A DNA stretch of 64,000 nucleotides from Caldilineaceae bacterium (GCA_026645575.1 JAPKMW010000006.1:124001-188000); one strand, 5' to 3'. Positions 33,282 through 42,324 are shown, numbered from the stretch's first letter. Notes: generated by a model from the sequence alone, not told the origin. Translations and numbers: made by a program.

Positions 33282-34994
33282 ATGAAAATCCACAAAACCC
33301 TCTTATCCCTCTTGCTCCTGTTGAGTTTATTGGTCGGTTGTGGCGCACCGTCAACGACAGAATCGGCGGACGCGCCGGCAGCAGGAGAAGCGGCGGCGAC
33401 CGGCGGCGGACAGGTCGTCTTGATCATCCCCGAAGAGCCGGCGACCCTGAACCCTTATCTGGCCGATGCCGCGATTGTGCGCCAGGTCTCGGATGCCACG
33501 ATCATCGGGCTGGTGACAGTGGATGTCGATGGCAACTTTGTGCCGAAGCTGGCAGCGGAATTGCCCACGGTTGAGAATGACGGCGTGTCGGCAGATTTTC
33601 TCACCGTCACCTGGAAGCTCCGGCCCGATCTCAAGTGGTCGGACGGTGAGCCGATTACGGCGGATGATGTCAAGTTCACCTGGGAAGCGGTGAGCAACCC
33701 GGATAGTGGCGTTCTGTTGGAGACCGGCGCTGAACTGGTCGAGAGCATTGAGACGCCGGATGATCAAACGGTTGTGGTCAAGTACACGGCAGTTAATCAA
33801 GCCTATCTGAATCAATTCCGCTTTGGCATCTTCCCGCGCCATGCCATTCCCGCCGATCAACCGATGAAAGAGTGGGAATATAACCGCAACCCGGTCAGTG
33901 CCGGCCCCTATGTGGTCAGCGAATGGACCGCCGGCGACAGTATTGTCATGGCTAAGAACCCCAACTACTACGAAACGGGTCTACCCCATCTCGATACCTT
34001 GATCTTCAAAGTTGTCCCTGATCTGGCGGCACAAACGGCTATGATGATGCAGGGCGAAGCGCAGGTCCACCTTTGGCCGGGCGTGACCAAAGAAGAGTAT
34101 GACCAGTCGGTGGAAGGGGTCGCCAGCCAAGCGATGGTGCCGGGACAGTGGAATCTGGCACTGCGCTTCAACCTGAGCCGCCCCTTTGATGATGACCCCA
34201 GCGCCGCCGATCCCCACCCCATTCTGGGTGACCTGCGGGTGCGGCAAGCGTTGGCCCATGCTATCGACTACGACACGATTATCAACGACATTGTCAAAGA
34301 CGCCTGGCCCACCACTAGCCCCTTTGCCTATGGCTGGTTCCAGTGCGATATTGCCCGCAAGTATACGTTTGATGTGGCAAAGGCCAACGCACTGCTCGAT
34401 GAAGCCGGCTGGCCGCTCGGCCCCGATGGCGTTCGCGTTGCCAAGGGCGCCCTCTATGCCGGCGATGGCACCCGTCTGGCGCTTCAGATGGAAGGCTACA
34501 CCAACTTCCCACCCCTTCAGCAGACAGAAGAAGCGCTGGTTGAGCAGTTCAAAGCGGTTGGCGTTGAAGCCACGATTCAAAATGACGACTTCTCGATCAT
34601 CTTCGGCTCCTACGAAGATCAATCGCCGCGCAAGGTGGGCAACTTTGACATGTTGATCTACGACGACAGTCTGGGCATTGAACCCCACGCCACCGTTGTC
34701 AATCTCTTCTCGTCGGCTCAGATTCCCAGCGCCGAGAACCCGTCGGGCGGCAACTACTGGCGCTGGATCAACGCTGAGGCTGACGCGGCCATTGAAGCCG
34801 CCGGCAGCACGGTGGACATTGCCAAGCGCAAGGAAGCCTACTGCCAACTGGGCGAATTGATCGCCACCGACCTGCCGCAAATCCACATCCTCCAATTCAC
34901 CGAAGGCTACGGCGCCGCCAATAACTTGAGCGGCTATCAGGTCAACCTCTGGGGCAGCCTGACGTGGGATGTGCAGAACTGGCAATTACAGTAA
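33282..34994 (+). CDS. ABC importer substrate-binding lipoprotein (family 5), second system
   Basis: A 570-residue SBP_bac_5 protein. The N-terminus MKIHKTLLSLLLLLSLLVGC is a signal peptide ending in a lipobox, Cys20 being the anchor, followed by an Ala/Gly-rich tether. WKLRPDLKWSDGEPITADDVKFTWE is the family signature segment. AAAAAGGAG stands 6-8 bases before the ATG. It belongs with the two permeases upstream. The amidohydrolase and sugar-type dehydrogenases downstream suggest that the ligand is a small metabolite they process; this is inference. Confidence 0.92.
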   Translation: MKIHKTLLSLLLLLSLLVGCGAPSTTESADAPAAGEAAATGGGQVVLIIPEEPATLNPYLADAAIVRQVSDATIIGLVTVDVDGNFVPKLAAELPTVENDGVSADFLTVTWKLRPDLKWSDGEPITADDVKFTWEAVSNPDSGVLLETGAELVESIETPDDQTVVVKYTAVNQAYLNQFRFGIFPRHAIPADQPMKEWEYNRNPVSAGPYVVSEWTAGDSIVMAKNPNYYETGLPHLDTLIFKVVPDLAAQTAMMMQGEAQVHLWPGVTKEEYDQSVEGVASQAMVPGQWNLALRFNLSRPFDDDPSAADPHPILGDLRVRQALAHAIDYDTIINDIVKDAWPTTSPFAYGWFQCDIARKYTFDVAKANALLDEAGWPLGPDGVRVAKGALYAGDGTRLALQMEGYTNFPPLQQTEEALVEQFKAVGVEATIQNDDFSIIFGSYEDQSPRKVGNFDMLIYDDSLGIEPHATVVNLFSSAQIPSAENPSGGNYWRWINAEADAAIEAAGSTVDIAKRKEAYCQLGELIATDLPQIHILQFTEGYGAANNLSGYQVNLWGSLTWDVQNWQLQ

Positions 34995-34997
34995 TAC

Positions 34998-35074
34998 AGA
35001 TATTGGATATTGGGTATTAGATATTCTTGTCACAGTCGGTCCTTACTATCCAATATCCAATACCCAATATCTAA
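34998..35074. repeat. AATATCCAATACCC repeat family, copy 3
   Basis: AGATATTGGATATTGGGTATTA is mirrored by ATCCAATATCCAATACCCAATATCT across about 20 bases. Located between the binding-protein and amidohydrolase genes. Confidence 0.75.
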
Positions 35075-35083
35075 CAGATTATT

Positions 35084-36691
35084 ATGACTCAACACGCAAC
35101 ACTCCTTATCACCAACGCCCGTGTCTACACCGTTGACGACGCCAACCCACACGCCGAAGCGGTGGCGGTGCGGGGCAATCGGATCGTCTTTGTCGGCAGC
35201 GCCGATGATGCCAAGCTATGGCGTGGGCCGAACACCCAAGTGATCGACGGCGCCGGGTGCACCTTGCTGCCGGGGCTGATCGATAGTCACTTTCATCTCC
35301 TTTGGGGATCGCTCAAGCTAGATGATCTCCAACTCTGGGAGGCGACCAACCGCCAGTTATTGGCCGAGGCGATTCTACAGTATGCCCAGGCCAATCCACA
35401 GCGAGAATGGCTGATCGGTTCCCAGGTGCGCTACAGCGCCTTTGAGGGGCTGCCGCTGGATCGCCACTTTCTCGACGCACTCGTGCCGGATCGCCCGCTC
35501 TATCTGGTCGCCTTTGACGGGCATACCGTTTGGGTCAACAGCGAGGCGCTGCGCCGGGCCAATTTGCTGCAAGGCCGTGAACTCCCGCCCGGTCATGAAA
35601 TTGTCATGGACCCAGCCACCGGTCTTGCTACCGGTGAATTGCGCGAGCCGGAAGCGTTCACCCCGGTGCGCAACCTGATCCCGCTCAAGAGTGACGCCGA
35701 AAAGCGCGCCCTGTTGCACAAAGGGCTGGCCCTCGCCGCCCAGCATGGTCTCACCAGCGTCCAGAATATGGACGGCTGGGAGCAGAGTATCAATCTCTAT
35801 GCTGCGCTCGAAGCCGACAACGAAATGACCCTGCGCGTCTATGTACCCTATGATGTTAAGCCGGAGACGCCGGTGGCAGCACTGCAAGAGGCAGTGGCGC
35901 AGTGTCAGAAATATCAGGGCAACTTTGTGCGCGGCAGCGGCATCAAGCTCTTTATGGATGGCGTGTTGGAATCGTACACGGCCCTGATGCTGGCCGATTA
36001 TGCTGACCAGCCGGGCAACCAGGGCAGCGCCCTCTTTACCGCTGAGATGTTCAATCGCATTGCGCTGGAGGCCGACCGATTGGGCCTGCAAATTGCCGTT
36101 CACTGCTGTGGGGATGGCGCTGTGCAACGCACCCTGGATGGCATCGAACTAGCGCAGCGCCAAAACGGTACACAGAATCGTCGCCACCGCATTGAGCATA
36201 TCGAAACCATCGCTCCGACCGACATTTCCCGTTTTGCGCAACTCGGTGTCATCGCGTCCATGCAGCCCTACCACTGTCCGCCAACGCTTCATGCTGGGGA
36301 TGTCTGGCCGGCGCGCGCGGGGGAACAGCGCTGGCCCTACAGCTTTGCCTGGCAGACGCTGCGCAACGCCGGCGCCCATCTCGCCTTTGGCAGCGACTGG
36401 CCAGTGGTGAGCATGAATCCCTTGCTTGGCTTTCACGCCGCCCTCAATCGTCAACCCTGGCAAGCGGGCGATCCCGACCAACGGCAGACCCTGGCGCAGA
36501 TCATCCGGGGCTATACCCGTGATGCCGCCTACGTCGAATTTCAAGAACAGGAAAAGGGCAGGGTCCGCACCGGCATGTTAGCCGATCTAGTGCTGCTCTC
36601 GACCGATCTTTTCGCCGCCCCAGCGGAATCGTTTGACCAAATTCAGCCGGTGCTAACTATCTGTGATGGTCGCATCGTCTACCAACAATAA
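35084..36691 (+). CDS. YtcJ-like amidohydrolase (metal-dependent)
   Basis: A 535-residue amidohydrolase_3 protein. An N-terminal beta-sandwich part (LLITNARVYTVDDANPHAEAVAVRGNRIVFVG) is followed by the barrel with metal-ligand motif LIDSHFHLLWGS and, later, HRIEHIETI and the final AFGSDWPVVSMNP Asp. Family members cleave amide, ester or related bonds in small molecules. No signal peptide, so cytoplasmic. It lies 89 bases after the binding-protein gene and probably processes the imported compound. Confidence 0.88.
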   Translation: MTQHATLLITNARVYTVDDANPHAEAVAVRGNRIVFVGSADDAKLWRGPNTQVIDGAGCTLLPGLIDSHFHLLWGSLKLDDLQLWEATNRQLLAEAILQYAQANPQREWLIGSQVRYSAFEGLPLDRHFLDALVPDRPLYLVAFDGHTVWVNSEALRRANLLQGRELPPGHEIVMDPATGLATGELREPEAFTPVRNLIPLKSDAEKRALLHKGLALAAQHGLTSVQNMDGWEQSINLYAALEADNEMTLRVYVPYDVKPETPVAALQEAVAQCQKYQGNFVRGSGIKLFMDGVLESYTALMLADYADQPGNQGSALFTAEMFNRIALEADRLGLQIAVHCCGDGAVQRTLDGIELAQRQNGTQNRRHRIEHIETIAPTDISRFAQLGVIASMQPYHCPPTLHAGDVWPARAGEQRWPYSFAWQTLRNAGAHLAFGSDWPVVSMNPLLGFHAALNRQPWQAGDPDQRQTLAQIIRGYTRDAAYVEFQEQEKGRVRTGMLADLVLLSTDLFAAPAESFDQIQPVLTICDGRIVYQQ

Positions 36692-36722
36692 ACCATTGAC
36701 CTACCCCGTAGGTCACATTTTG

Positions 36723-36821
36723 CCGTCCCGTAGGGACGCTTGAGTTGAGGAGAATAAGGGTTAGAAAGAATGAGATTTTCTATTGACCCTCTTCCTAAAT
36801 TCATGCGTCCCTACGGGACGG
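36723..36821. repeat. Long-loop inverted repeat of CCGTCCCGTAGGGACGC
   Basis: The 17-mer at 36723-36739 is exactly complementary to 36805-36821; the 65-base interior has partial complementarity (AAGGGT with ACCCTC). It sits between the amidohydrolase and Gfo/Idh/MocA genes. A CCCCGTAGGTCAC half-copy precedes it. Confidence 0.65.
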
Positions 36822-36863
36822 TCTTCACATTAACAACAAAGAAGAATCGCTAGAAAATTGATT

Positions 36864-37889
36864 ATGAACGCTTCCAAACAATTAAAACTGGCTCTCGTTG
36901 GCTGTGGCGGCATTGCCCAGGCGCATTGGCGCGGCATCCAGGCGCACAGCGATCAACTCGTTGTTACCGCTGTAGTGGACACTGACCCGGCTCGCGCCGC
37001 AGCAATGGCGGAGCAAACCGGCAGCCAACCCTTTACCTCGCTCGAAAGTGCGCTGGCGCAAGGGGATTTCGACGCCGTCGATATTATGTTGCCCCACAAT
37101 CAACATGAAGCTGCCGCCGTCGCCGCCTTTGCCGCCGGCAAACATGTGGTGTTAGAAAAGCCCATGTCCACCAACATTGCCAGTTGCGATCGCATTTTGG
37201 CCGCGGCCCAACAAGCCGGCACCGTCTTTATGGTGGCCGAACAAGCCCAGTACTGGCCCGATGCGTGCAAAGTGCAAGAACTGATCCAAGCCGGCGCCAT
37301 CGGCGAGATCATTACGGCGCGCGCCTTCTTTGGCAACCCGGCGCCGGCGCCCCTCAACGGCCCCAAGCCCTGGCGCTATGAACTAGCGGTGGCTGGCGGC
37401 GGCATTACCATTGACGGCGGCGCCCACTGGCTTCGTCCGCTACGCATGTGGTTGGGCGAAGTGGACGAAGTGATTGCCGTTACCGGGCGCCTGCTACCGG
37501 AAATGGAAGGGGAATCCTTAATGCGGTCACTGTTGCGCTTTCAATCGGGCGTGGTGGCAGCCTTTGATGCGGTTTATGGCGGCGCATTGATCGGCGCCAG
37601 CGAAGAATTTCGCATCACTGGTACGCTGGGGGAACTGGTCGTCGAACGGGGCCTACAAGGGCGTCTGTTGATCTTCAACAAAGCGTACCCGGAAGGTGAC
37701 GTGCTTTTGGCTAATAAGTGGGATGGTCGCCACGCTGCCTTTGGCTATGAACTGGTCGATTTTGCCAACGCCGTCATGCATGGCATGTCTTTGGCCGCTG
37801 GGCCGGAATATTCACTGGGTGAATTACGCACGGCGCTTGCCATCTACCGTTCCGTCGAGAGCCGGCAGTGGGAAAAGGTTTGGGCGTGA
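36864..37889 (+). CDS. Gfo/Idh/MocA family NAD(P)-dependent oxidoreductase, paralog 2
   Basis: A 341-residue protein: Rossmann motif LALVGCGGIAQAHW, EKP motif in VVLEKPMSTN with the catalytic-region lysine, and GGGITIDGGAHWLRPLRMWLG with the conserved His. It resembles inositol or glucose-fructose type dehydrogenases in layout; the substrate is unknown. The ATG at 36864 was chosen over a TTG six bases earlier. It sits between the amidohydrolase and the aldo/keto reductase. Confidence 0.9.
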   Translation: MNASKQLKLALVGCGGIAQAHWRGIQAHSDQLVVTAVVDTDPARAAAMAEQTGSQPFTSLESALAQGDFDAVDIMLPHNQHEAAAVAAFAAGKHVVLEKPMSTNIASCDRILAAAQQAGTVFMVAEQAQYWPDACKVQELIQAGAIGEIITARAFFGNPAPAPLNGPKPWRYELAVAGGGITIDGGAHWLRPLRMWLGEVDEVIAVTGRLLPEMEGESLMRSLLRFQSGVVAAFDAVYGGALIGASEEFRITGTLGELVVERGLQGRLLIFNKAYPEGDVLLANKWDGRHAAFGYELVDFANAVMHGMSLAAGPEYSLGELRTALAIYRSVESRQWEKVWA

Positions 37890-37916
37890 GCGAGCGGAGC
37901 AGTTCTACCCTGAGCA

Positions 37917-37993
37917 TAGGGGCGCGGATTCAGGACGCACGGATCTTTACAGGCCAGGCCGACAATCCGCGCCACCTGAATCCGCGTCCCTAC
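37917..37993. repeat. GGGGCGCGGATTCAGG inverted repeat, copy 2
   Basis: TAGGGGCGCGGATTCAGG is mirrored by CCTGAATCCGCGTCCCTA, 17 of 18 bases pairing. It fills most of the gap between the Gfo/Idh/MocA and aldo/keto reductase genes. Confidence 0.75.
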
Positions 37994-38031
37994 CCATTTT
38001 CATGACGATAGAAAGAACTCGAGGAAACACG

Positions 38032-38964
38032 ATGGCGCTCTCCTTTTCATTACCCAACTTTGGTCTAGGTTGCGCACCGCTGGGCGGCAACGGCGGCGTC
38101 TTCGGCATGGCGACGGAAACAGCCGCCGATACGCTGGTGCAACACTGCCTGGCCTACGGCGTGACCTTTTTTGATACAGCCCCGCTCTATGGCAGCGGTC
38201 TTAGTGAAGTGCGGTTGGGGCGGGCCTTGGCGGGCGTGCCGCGTGACCAATATCAGATTGCCACCAAGATCGGTGTGGTGATCAATGGTGATGGCAGCAC
38301 CACACGCAGCTACCGGCGCGACGCCGTGAAGCGCAGCATTGAGGATAGTCTACAACGGCTGCGCGTCGACTTTGTCGAGATCGCCCACATTCATGACGCT
38401 GATCCGGAAGCGGATTTTCGCATTGCGCTGGACGAAGCCTATCCGGTTCTAGCGGACTTCAAAGCAAAAGGGGTGATTGGCGCCATTGGCGCCGGCATGA
38501 ACTATTGGCAACCAGAAGCCGAATTGGCGCGCAACGCCGACTTTGATTGTTTCTTGCTGGCGGGGCGCTATACGCTGCTAGAGCAGGAGCCGATCCACGA
38601 ATATCTACCCTTGTGTTTGGAGAAAGGGATCAGCGTCTTTCTCGGTGGCGTCTTCAATACTGGGATTTTGGCGACGGGTAGCATCCCCACGGCACAGTAC
38701 CAGTACCGCCCAGCGCCGCCGGAGATCATGGCAAAGACCCGCCGGATCGAAGCCGTCTGCGCCGACTATGGCGTACCCCTCAAGGCCGCGGCGTTGCAAT
38801 TTCCGCTGGCACACCCCGCTGTGCGTAGTTTGGTGGTGGGGATGATCGCGCCGGCGGAGGTCGATCAAAATCTGGCGGCGTTACATACTCCTGTTCCTGC
38901 CGCTTTCTGGACTGCTTTGCATGATCAACATTTGATTGATGCGGCAGCGCCGACGCCTGTATAA
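38032..38964 (+). CDS. Aldo/keto reductase (aldose dehydrogenase-like)
   Basis: A 310-residue TIM-barrel reductase. The catalytic tetrad is visible: Asp in TFFDTAPLYG, Tyr in the same motif, Lys in IATKIG, His in EIAHIHDAD. The layout FGLGCAPLGGNGG...GLSEVRLGRAL matches the D-threo-aldose/L-fucose dehydrogenase branch. GAGGAA precedes the ATG at 38032; a longer frame starting at 37696 would read through the end of the upstream gene and a repeat. It fits sugar catabolism with the two Gfo/Idh/MocA genes. Confidence 0.9.
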   Translation: MALSFSLPNFGLGCAPLGGNGGVFGMATETAADTLVQHCLAYGVTFFDTAPLYGSGLSEVRLGRALAGVPRDQYQIATKIGVVINGDGSTTRSYRRDAVKRSIEDSLQRLRVDFVEIAHIHDADPEADFRIALDEAYPVLADFKAKGVIGAIGAGMNYWQPEAELARNADFDCFLLAGRYTLLEQEPIHEYLPLCLEKGISVFLGGVFNTGILATGSIPTAQYQYRPAPPEIMAKTRRIEAVCADYGVPLKAAALQFPLAHPAVRSLVVGMIAPAEVDQNLAALHTPVPAAFWTALHDQHLIDAAAPTPV

Positions 38965-39002
38965 TTGGATGGTGTGGATAATATTCCTCTTGGAACGGCA
39001 TA

Positions 39003-39047
39003 ATTACCTTGAAAAATGTTTGCTTTTTCACCATTTTTCAAGGTAAT
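39003..39047. terminator. 16-bp hairpin after the aldo/keto reductase gene
   Basis: ATTACCTTGAAAAATG (39003-39018) and its exact complement (39032-39047) around a 13-base loop, 38 bases past the stop. No T-run follows, so termination is plausible but unproven. Confidence 0.45.
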
Positions 39048-39112
39048 CCGCAAAATCGGCAGCTTCTGGCCAAAGGTGTGATTGCTCACGATGTTGTCCT
39101 CGTTGTGACTCC

Positions 39113-39141
39113 TATAGCATTCCTATGAAATATGCTATAAT
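39113..39141 (+). promoter_or_regulatory. Extended -10 promoter with palindrome before the AAA remnant
   Basis: TGCTATAAT (39133-39141) is an ideal extended -10. TATAGCAT (39113-39120) and ATGCTATA (39132-39139) form an inverted repeat that would overlap it, so repression is possible. It probably drove the now broken ATPase gene. Confidence 0.45.
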
Positions 39142-39209
39142 CGATTTCTATGAAATTGACCGTGAGTTGCTCTGACGAATGTGAACAGGACTGACCAATA
39201 ACCCAACCC

Positions 39210-39500
39210 CTGCCACCCAAACGGATCCCCTATGGTGTTGCCGACTATGGTCGGCTGCGGCGGGAGAACGCCTATTATGTGGACAAAACCCGCTTTATCC
39301 CGCTGATCGAGGCGGCGCCTTTTTATCTCTTCTGTATTCGTCCGCGCCGGTTTGGCAAAACGCTCTGGTTGTCGGTTTTGCAGCATTACTACGATGTAAA
39401 TCAGACTGATCACTTTGACGAACTTTTTGGCGATACCGATATTGGTCAACAGCCGACGGCGGAACGCAACAGCTACCTGATCCTCTTTTTGAATTTTGCA
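39210..39500 (+). pseudogene. N-terminal remnant of an AAA-ATPase-like (PF09820-type) protein
   Basis: About 97 codons encode LPPKRIPYGVADYGRLRREN, then YYVDKTRFIPLIE and the P-loop-like RPRRFGKTLWLSVLQHYYD, the classic start of the AAA-ATPase_like/DUF1703 family, which normally runs about 500 residues. No ATG precedes it in frame (a TGA lies just upstream) and after residue ~97 the sequence loses similarity and stops at 39563. Both ends are therefore broken. It is a different family from the two AAA/nuclease-like genes at 20–31 kb. Confidence 0.7.
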
Positions 39501-39591
39501 ATGCAGTTGTGCTTCGGTGTGCGACTCTCTCTGCCACTTGTCCAACCCGAACACTCGTGCTAGAATGATGACCCGAAGGGGCGCATCATTC

Positions 39592-40578
39592 ATGACTGAA
39601 CCAGCGATTGTTCTCGATCAATTAAGCAAAACCTATCTTGTGGCCGAACGTGACGCCGGCGTGATGGCGGCGGCGCGTAGCCTGGTAAAGCGACGGCAAC
39701 GGGAGATCAAAGCCGTTGACCGCGTCAGCTTTGCCGTCGAAGCGGGCGAGATTGTCGGTTTCCTCGGCCCGAATGGCGCCGGCAAGACGACAACGCTCAA
39801 AATGTTGGCCGGATTACTCCATCCAACGGCCGGGGTTGGACGGGTGTTAAATTTTGAGCCGTGGCAACGCAAACGGGAGTTTCTCCGGGCTATCACTTTG
39901 GTGATGGGGCAGCGCAACCAACTGAATTGGGACATTCCCGCTAGCGACTCGTTTGAGTTGAACCGCGTGATCTATCGCGTGCCGCTGGACCAATTTCGCC
40001 AAACGCTGGGCGAGTTGACCGAACTGTTGGAACTCGGCCCGCTGGTCAGTAAACCGGTGCGTAATCTATCGTTAGGCGAGCGTATGAAGTGCGAGATCGC
40101 CGCCGCGCTCTTGCACCGGCCCCGCGTTCTCTTTCTCGATGAGCCAACGATTGGGCTGGATGTTACCGCCCAGCGGCGCATCCGCGAGTTTGTCCGCGAA
40201 TACAACCAGCGCCACAACGCTACCATCCTCCTGACCAGCCACTACATGGCCGATGTCGAGGCACTCTGTCAGCGGGTGGTGGTCATTCATCATGGCCGCA
40301 TCCTCTTTGATGGCCCACTGCCCGATCTGATCACCCGCTTTTCGCCCAACAAAACCATTACGGTTGACCTGGAGAGCCCAGTTGCATCCGCCAACTATGC
40401 TGCCTTTGGCGAAGTGGTGAGCCAGAGTGATGGTCGTGTCACGCTGCGCGTGCCGAAAAGCGACACAGCCAAAGTGGCCGGTCGTCTGCTGGCCGAATTG
40501 CCGGTCAGCGACCTGACCATTGAAGACCCACCGATTGAAGCGGTGATTGAGCAGGTCTTTGCGCAAGAGGCGGCATAA
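39592..40578 (+). CDS. ABC-2 exporter ATP-binding protein (NatA-like)
   Basis: A 328-residue ATPase: Walker A GPNGAGKTTTLKML, signature LSLGERMKCEIAAALL, Walker B VLFLDEPTIGLD, and switch-His in LLTSHYMADVEAL. The early segment VAERDAGVMAAARSLVKRRQREIKAV and the C-terminal extension are typical of ATPases paired with ABC-2/DUF990-type permeases. It starts at 39592 after GAAGGGG. It forms an export trio with the next two genes; cargo unknown. Confidence 0.92.
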   Translation: MTEPAIVLDQLSKTYLVAERDAGVMAAARSLVKRRQREIKAVDRVSFAVEAGEIVGFLGPNGAGKTTTLKMLAGLLHPTAGVGRVLNFEPWQRKREFLRAITLVMGQRNQLNWDIPASDSFELNRVIYRVPLDQFRQTLGELTELLELGPLVSKPVRNLSLGERMKCEIAAALLHRPRVLFLDEPTIGLDVTAQRRIREFVREYNQRHNATILLTSHYMADVEALCQRVVVIHHGRILFDGPLPDLITRFSPNKTITVDLESPVASANYAAFGEVVSQSDGRVTLRVPKSDTAKVAGRLLAELPVSDLTIEDPPIEAVIEQVFAQEAA

Positions 40579-40597
40579 ACTTGTTATTATTTAACGG

Positions 40598-40659
40598 AAT
40601 ACCCAATATCTAATATCTAATACCCAATACCTAATATTAGATATTAGATATTGGGTATT
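40598..40659. repeat. AATATCCAATACCC repeat family, copy 4 (25-bp perfect hairpin)
   Basis: Arms 40598-40622 and 40635-40659 are exact complements made of AATACCCAATATC and TAATATC units around a 12-base loop. Located between the ATPase and first permease genes of the exporter. The most perfect member of the family in this window. Confidence 0.8.
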
Positions 40660-40686
40660 ATAACTTTTTCATCAGTATAAGCGCTT

Positions 40687-41493
40687 ATGATCAAACCCAT
40701 CTTAGAAGTCTACGCCGCCCAATTAAAAACTTCGCTGGCGGTCCAGTTTCAATATCGTGTGGCGATGATGATCTGGATGATTGGCCGCATTATCCAACCG
40801 CTCATCTTCCTGGTGGTCTGGACAACGGTTTCCCGTGCTCGCGGCGGGGAAGTCAACGGGTATACCGAAGAGGACTTTGCCGCCTATTTCATCTTGCAGA
40901 TGATTGTCTCGCAAGCCACCTTTAGCTGGATCATGTGGGAGTATGATTACGTCATCCGCACCGGCCAATTTAGTTTTCGACTGCTGCGCCCCATTCATCC
41001 GATCCATGCTGATATTGCCGACAACCTGGCCTATAAAACCCTGACGCTGGTGATTCTGATCCCGGCGGCGCTCTTGTTGGCTTGGCTTTTTCCGCCGAAC
41101 TTTTACTGGCAAGTCTGGAGTGTGGTGGCTGGTGTCTTAGCCGTGGCGCTGGCCTTTGTCATGCGCTTTACCCTGGAATGGACGCTGGCCCTGGCGGCCT
41201 TCTGGACGACCCGTATCAATGCCATTAACCAAACCTATGATGTCATCCTGATCTTTCTTTCGGGCTTTTTCGCGCCCCTGGCCGTGATGCCCCAGGCCGT
41301 GCAAACTCTGGCCAGCATTCTGCCCTTTCGCTGGATGCTGGCCTTCCCCATTGAGCTACTCCTGGGGCGCCTCACTGTACAGGAAACGGTATTGGGCTTT
41401 GCCATGCAACTATTCTGGCTCCTGGCCGCGCTCACCCTCCTTTCGGTCGTCTGGCGCGCCGGGGTGAAACAATATTCAGCCGTCGGATCGTAA
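40687..41493 (+). CDS. ABC-2 family exporter permease, subunit 1
   Basis: A 268-residue membrane protein with six hydrophobic segments and the ABC-2 (PF06182-type) pattern: IWMIGRIIQPLIFLVVWTTVSRARGGEVNGYTEEDFAAYF early, and SGFFAPLAVMPQAVQTLASILPFRWMLAFPIELLLGR late. It pairs with the second permease to form the channel driven by the preceding ATPase. Confidence 0.88.
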   Translation: MIKPILEVYAAQLKTSLAVQFQYRVAMMIWMIGRIIQPLIFLVVWTTVSRARGGEVNGYTEEDFAAYFILQMIVSQATFSWIMWEYDYVIRTGQFSFRLLRPIHPIHADIADNLAYKTLTLVILIPAALLLAWLFPPNFYWQVWSVVAGVLAVALAFVMRFTLEWTLALAAFWTTRINAINQTYDVILIFLSGFFAPLAVMPQAVQTLASILPFRWMLAFPIELLLGRLTVQETVLGFAMQLFWLLAALTLLSVVWRAGVKQYSAVGS

Positions 41494-41496
41494 CCC

Positions 41497-41521
41497 GTAA
41501 TTCGTAATTCTTAATTCGTAA
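41497..41521 (+). repeat. Short direct repeat of GTAATTC
   Basis: GTAATTC-GTAATTC-TTAATTC-GTAA fills the gap between the two permease genes. Possibly another low-complexity member of the intergenic repeat families. Confidence 0.5.
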
Positions 41522-41527
41522 CTCACC

Positions 41528-42313
41528 ATGAACCAACTACGCATCCTCTGGACCTTCTTCCGCCTCGGCGCCATGAACGAAATGGCCTACCGGGCGAATT
41601 TTTTTACCCAAATCTTCCAGGCCGTGATCTCGCTGACCCTGGCGCTGGGCGGGCTGGCGGTGGTCTTTAGCCAGACCGATACGCTGGCCGGCTGGCGGCC
41701 GACTGAGTTGACGGCGCTGGTCGGGATCTATCTGCTGGTCGGTGGCTTGATCAACTTGATGATCCAGCCCAGTATGCAGCGCTTTATGGAAGACATTCGT
41801 CTGGGGACACTCGACTTTCTAATCCTCAAGCCGGAAGATGTCCAGTTTCTGGTCAGCGTGCGCCAGATCGAGATCTGGAAGATCGTCGATGTGCTGTTGG
41901 GCGCCGGCGTGCTGGTGGTGGCGTTGATCCGCCTGGGTGAGCAGATCGGCTTGCGCCAGGCGGCTGCTTTTGGCGTGGCGCTGCTGGCCGGTGGCACGAT
42001 TGTCTATAGCTTCTGGATGATCCTGGCAACCTCCGCCTTTTGGTTTGTCAAGACCGAGAATATTCTGGTCATTTTTCAGGCCATGTACAACGCCGGACGC
42101 TGGCCGGTGACGATCTACCCCGGCTGGCTCCAGATGATCCTGACTTTTCTCGTGCCGATCACCTTTGCCGTCACCGTCCCCGCCGAAGCCTTGACTGGCC
42201 GGTTGACGCTACAAACCTTGCTGCTGGCGATCGCACTGGCGTTTGTGCTATTCTTCATCGCCCGCCGCTTCTGGCAATATGGCATCCGCTTCTACTCTGG
42301 CGCTTCGGCATAG
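41528..42313 (+). CDS. ABC-2 family exporter permease, subunit 2
   Basis: A 261-residue membrane protein of the same superfamily: MNEMAYRANFFTQIFQAVISLTLALGGLAVVF near the start, then MEDIRLGTLDFLILKPEDVQFLVS, a motif of this subunit type, and PGWLQMILTFLVPITFAVTVPAEALTGRL near the end. Six spans are expected. The trio ATPase–permease–permease is the standard layout of this exporter class. Confidence 0.88.
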   Translation: MNQLRILWTFFRLGAMNEMAYRANFFTQIFQAVISLTLALGGLAVVFSQTDTLAGWRPTELTALVGIYLLVGGLINLMIQPSMQRFMEDIRLGTLDFLILKPEDVQFLVSVRQIEIWKIVDVLLGAGVLVVALIRLGEQIGLRQAAAFGVALLAGGTIVYSFWMILATSAFWFVKTENILVIFQAMYNAGRWPVTIYPGWLQMILTFLVPITFAVTVPAEALTGRLTLQTLLLAIALAFVLFFIARRFWQYGIRFYSGASA

Positions 42314-42324
42314 ACGTTATGCTT

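Noticed and set aside
33981..34985. 334-codon minus-strand frame opposite the second binding protein
   Set aside because: Antisense shadow in GC-rich coding DNA; the plus strand has a lipobox and SBP_bac_5 signature.
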